Shown here: one piece after another, positions 63,180 to 64,000 of the stretch | Numbering within the stretch: the first letter of the stretch is position 1 | How the letters are laid out: every line of letters begins with the position of its first letter | From: Thecamonas trahens ATCC 50062 | Lineage: Eukaryota; Apusozoa; Apusomonadida; Apusomonadidae | Direction: 5' to 3' | Length of the DNA stretch: 64,000 bases | Assembly: GCF_000142905.1 (NCBI RefSeq) | Contig: NW_013657670.1 | Span: forward strand, 268,362-332,361 | Notes under the pieces: generated by a model | The model's input: the letters and a program-made list of their open reading frames with translations, nothing else | Databases searched by the model: none | What the model was told of the DNA's origin: nothing | Position numbers and translations under genes: made by a program

Positions 63180-63906
63180 TCACATCACCACGCAGCAAGC
63201 ACAGCCGTTCGACGACGACGGCTGAGGATCGCCGTTGATGTCTGCCGACGAGATGGCGGTGGCGTTAGCAAAGCGGGCGTGGAAGGCCGCCGACTGCGCC
63301 GGCGACATGGCCGAGCCGAGCTCGGCCGGCTTTGCACCGAGCTCGGCCTCGACTCGCTCGGTCAGGCTCTTGGCATAGGCCTGTGCCACCGGCGACGCGT
63401 AGCGGGTGACCGGCGGGAGGGCGCGGACCGAGGCCAGGGCGGCATCAGCGGCGGCATTCCCCCCCAGCACCACCCGATGCAGCTGATGCGGCTTCCACTT
63501 GTCGAGAGTAGACGAGCGAACAAACGAGAGATGCACACCGATGGCCCGGTGGGTGCCGGCACACCCAATACACAGCATCACACCGAGTGTGACCGAGACC
63601 CATGGCGTCGGTGCGCCGGGTGCCCTGCACTCGAAGCACAGCTGTATGAGCACACACACACACACACACACGCATGAACATGAACATAAAGACAGCCTCA
63701 GTAAGTCCCCCCCCCCTCCCCCCCCTCCCCCCCTCCTCTCCTCCCCCTTTGACCCGTACATTGTTGGCCGCATGTGCATGTAGGTCATGGAAGACCGACG
63801 TGACCACACCGGGGTCCACCACTCCGTCACCATCAGTAGGGTACCTGGCAGCAGCTGCACCACCACCACCACCACCACCACTACCACCAGCACCAGAAGC
63901 AGCCAT
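63180..63906 (-). CDS. ArfGAP protein with C-terminal CaaX box
   Basis: Exon 1 (63906-63760) and exon 2 (63641-63180) join in phase 0 across a 118-nt intron (GTACGG ... CTCATACAG) containing a (GT)n run and G-rich tracts on the transcript; 202 residues. A Gly/Ala run (MAASGAGG...) precedes the ArfGAP domain: VVTSVFHDLHAHAANN joins LCFECRAPGAPTPWVSVTLG, then CIGCAGTHRAIGVHLSFVRS with the four zinc Cys and the catalytic Arg, then DKWKPHQLHRVVLGGNAAA. The domain belongs to the ArfGAP1/2/3 branch. The protein ends CACCVVM: the last four residues are a classic farnesylation box with two nearby Cys for palmitoylation. A prenylated ArfGAP is unusual. Confidence 0.88.
63651..63672. repeat. (CA)n microsatellite in intron
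   Basis: About eleven CA units in the ArfGAP intron. Confidence 0.9.
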
Positions 63907-64000
63907 GTACACCCTTGCTCTTGCACACACACACCCCGTACAGTGACAAGTGTAGCCACACCCAACTCCCCCCCCCCCCCACGGCACTGAACGCTATTCG

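Noticed and set aside
1-64000. tRNA or rRNA genes
   Set aside because: I scanned spacers for tRNA-like B-box and cloverleaf patterns and rRNA-like stretches by eye and found none I could support; a covariance-model search would be needed to exclude them.

Overview
This is nuclear DNA from a GC-rich, gene-dense unicellular eukaryote. The evidence is the gene content (TRAPPC9/Trs120, CCT zeta, eIF5B, SCAI, ESS2, endosulfine, Rab, ArfGAP, GSK-3), mostly short spliceosomal introns (about 90 to 350 nt), strong G/C bias at third codon positions, and genes on both strands packed tens to hundreds of bases apart. SCAI, a CEP290-like tail and PH/RapGAP/CNH proteins point to a flagellated heterotroph near the opisthokont/apusomonad side of the tree. 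A Thecamonas-like apusomonad is my best guess, from composition and gene content only. No prokaryotic, CRISPR, viral-genome or transposon structure was seen.

Layout. 0-9 kb: a fucokinase-like GHMP kinase running off the left edge (-), a mitochondrially targeted nucleoside diphosphate kinase (+), and TRAPPC9/Trs120 (+). 9-16 kb: two tandem paralogues on the minus strand, each PH + RapGAP + CNH, sharing a 426-nt tract that is almost identical. 16-25 kb: SCAI (+), cofactor-dependent phosphoglycerate mutase (-), two unrecognised ORFs (-), endosulfine (+), and a MYND-FKBP fusion (-). 25-39 kb: three large scaffold-type genes on the plus strand (HEAT repeats; a 2,200-residue coiled coil with a 24-residue repeat array; an SH3/PH adaptor). 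39-52.7 kb: eIF5B (-), ESS2 (+), a CEP290-tail coiled coil (-), a CDKN3-like phosphatase (+), a steroid 5-alpha-reductase (+), a family A DNA polymerase (-), and CCT zeta (-). 53-64 kb: a membrane-anchored phosphatidylserine decarboxylase (+), GSK-3 (+), a Rab7-like GTPase (-), a membrane prolyl 4-hydroxylase (-), a 131-bp tandem repeat, a GFA/CENP-V zinc protein (+), a GH79 glycosidase (+), and an ArfGAP with a CaaX end (-).

The genes are mostly unrelated housekeeping and signalling functions, with no pathway cluster. Four window-wide patterns stand out. (1) Ten of thirteen 5' splice sites read GTACG, not the usual GTAAG/GTGAG. (2) At least nine frame breaks interrupt otherwise well-conserved genes; most are repaired by one extra base in a homopolymer, which looks more like sequencing or assembly error than decay. 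(3) The RapGAP pair shows a probable gene-conversion tract, and both copies lack the catalytic asparagine. (4) The CCT zeta start codon appears to be split by an intron (A|TG). Simple repeats and long G or C runs are common in introns and spacers.
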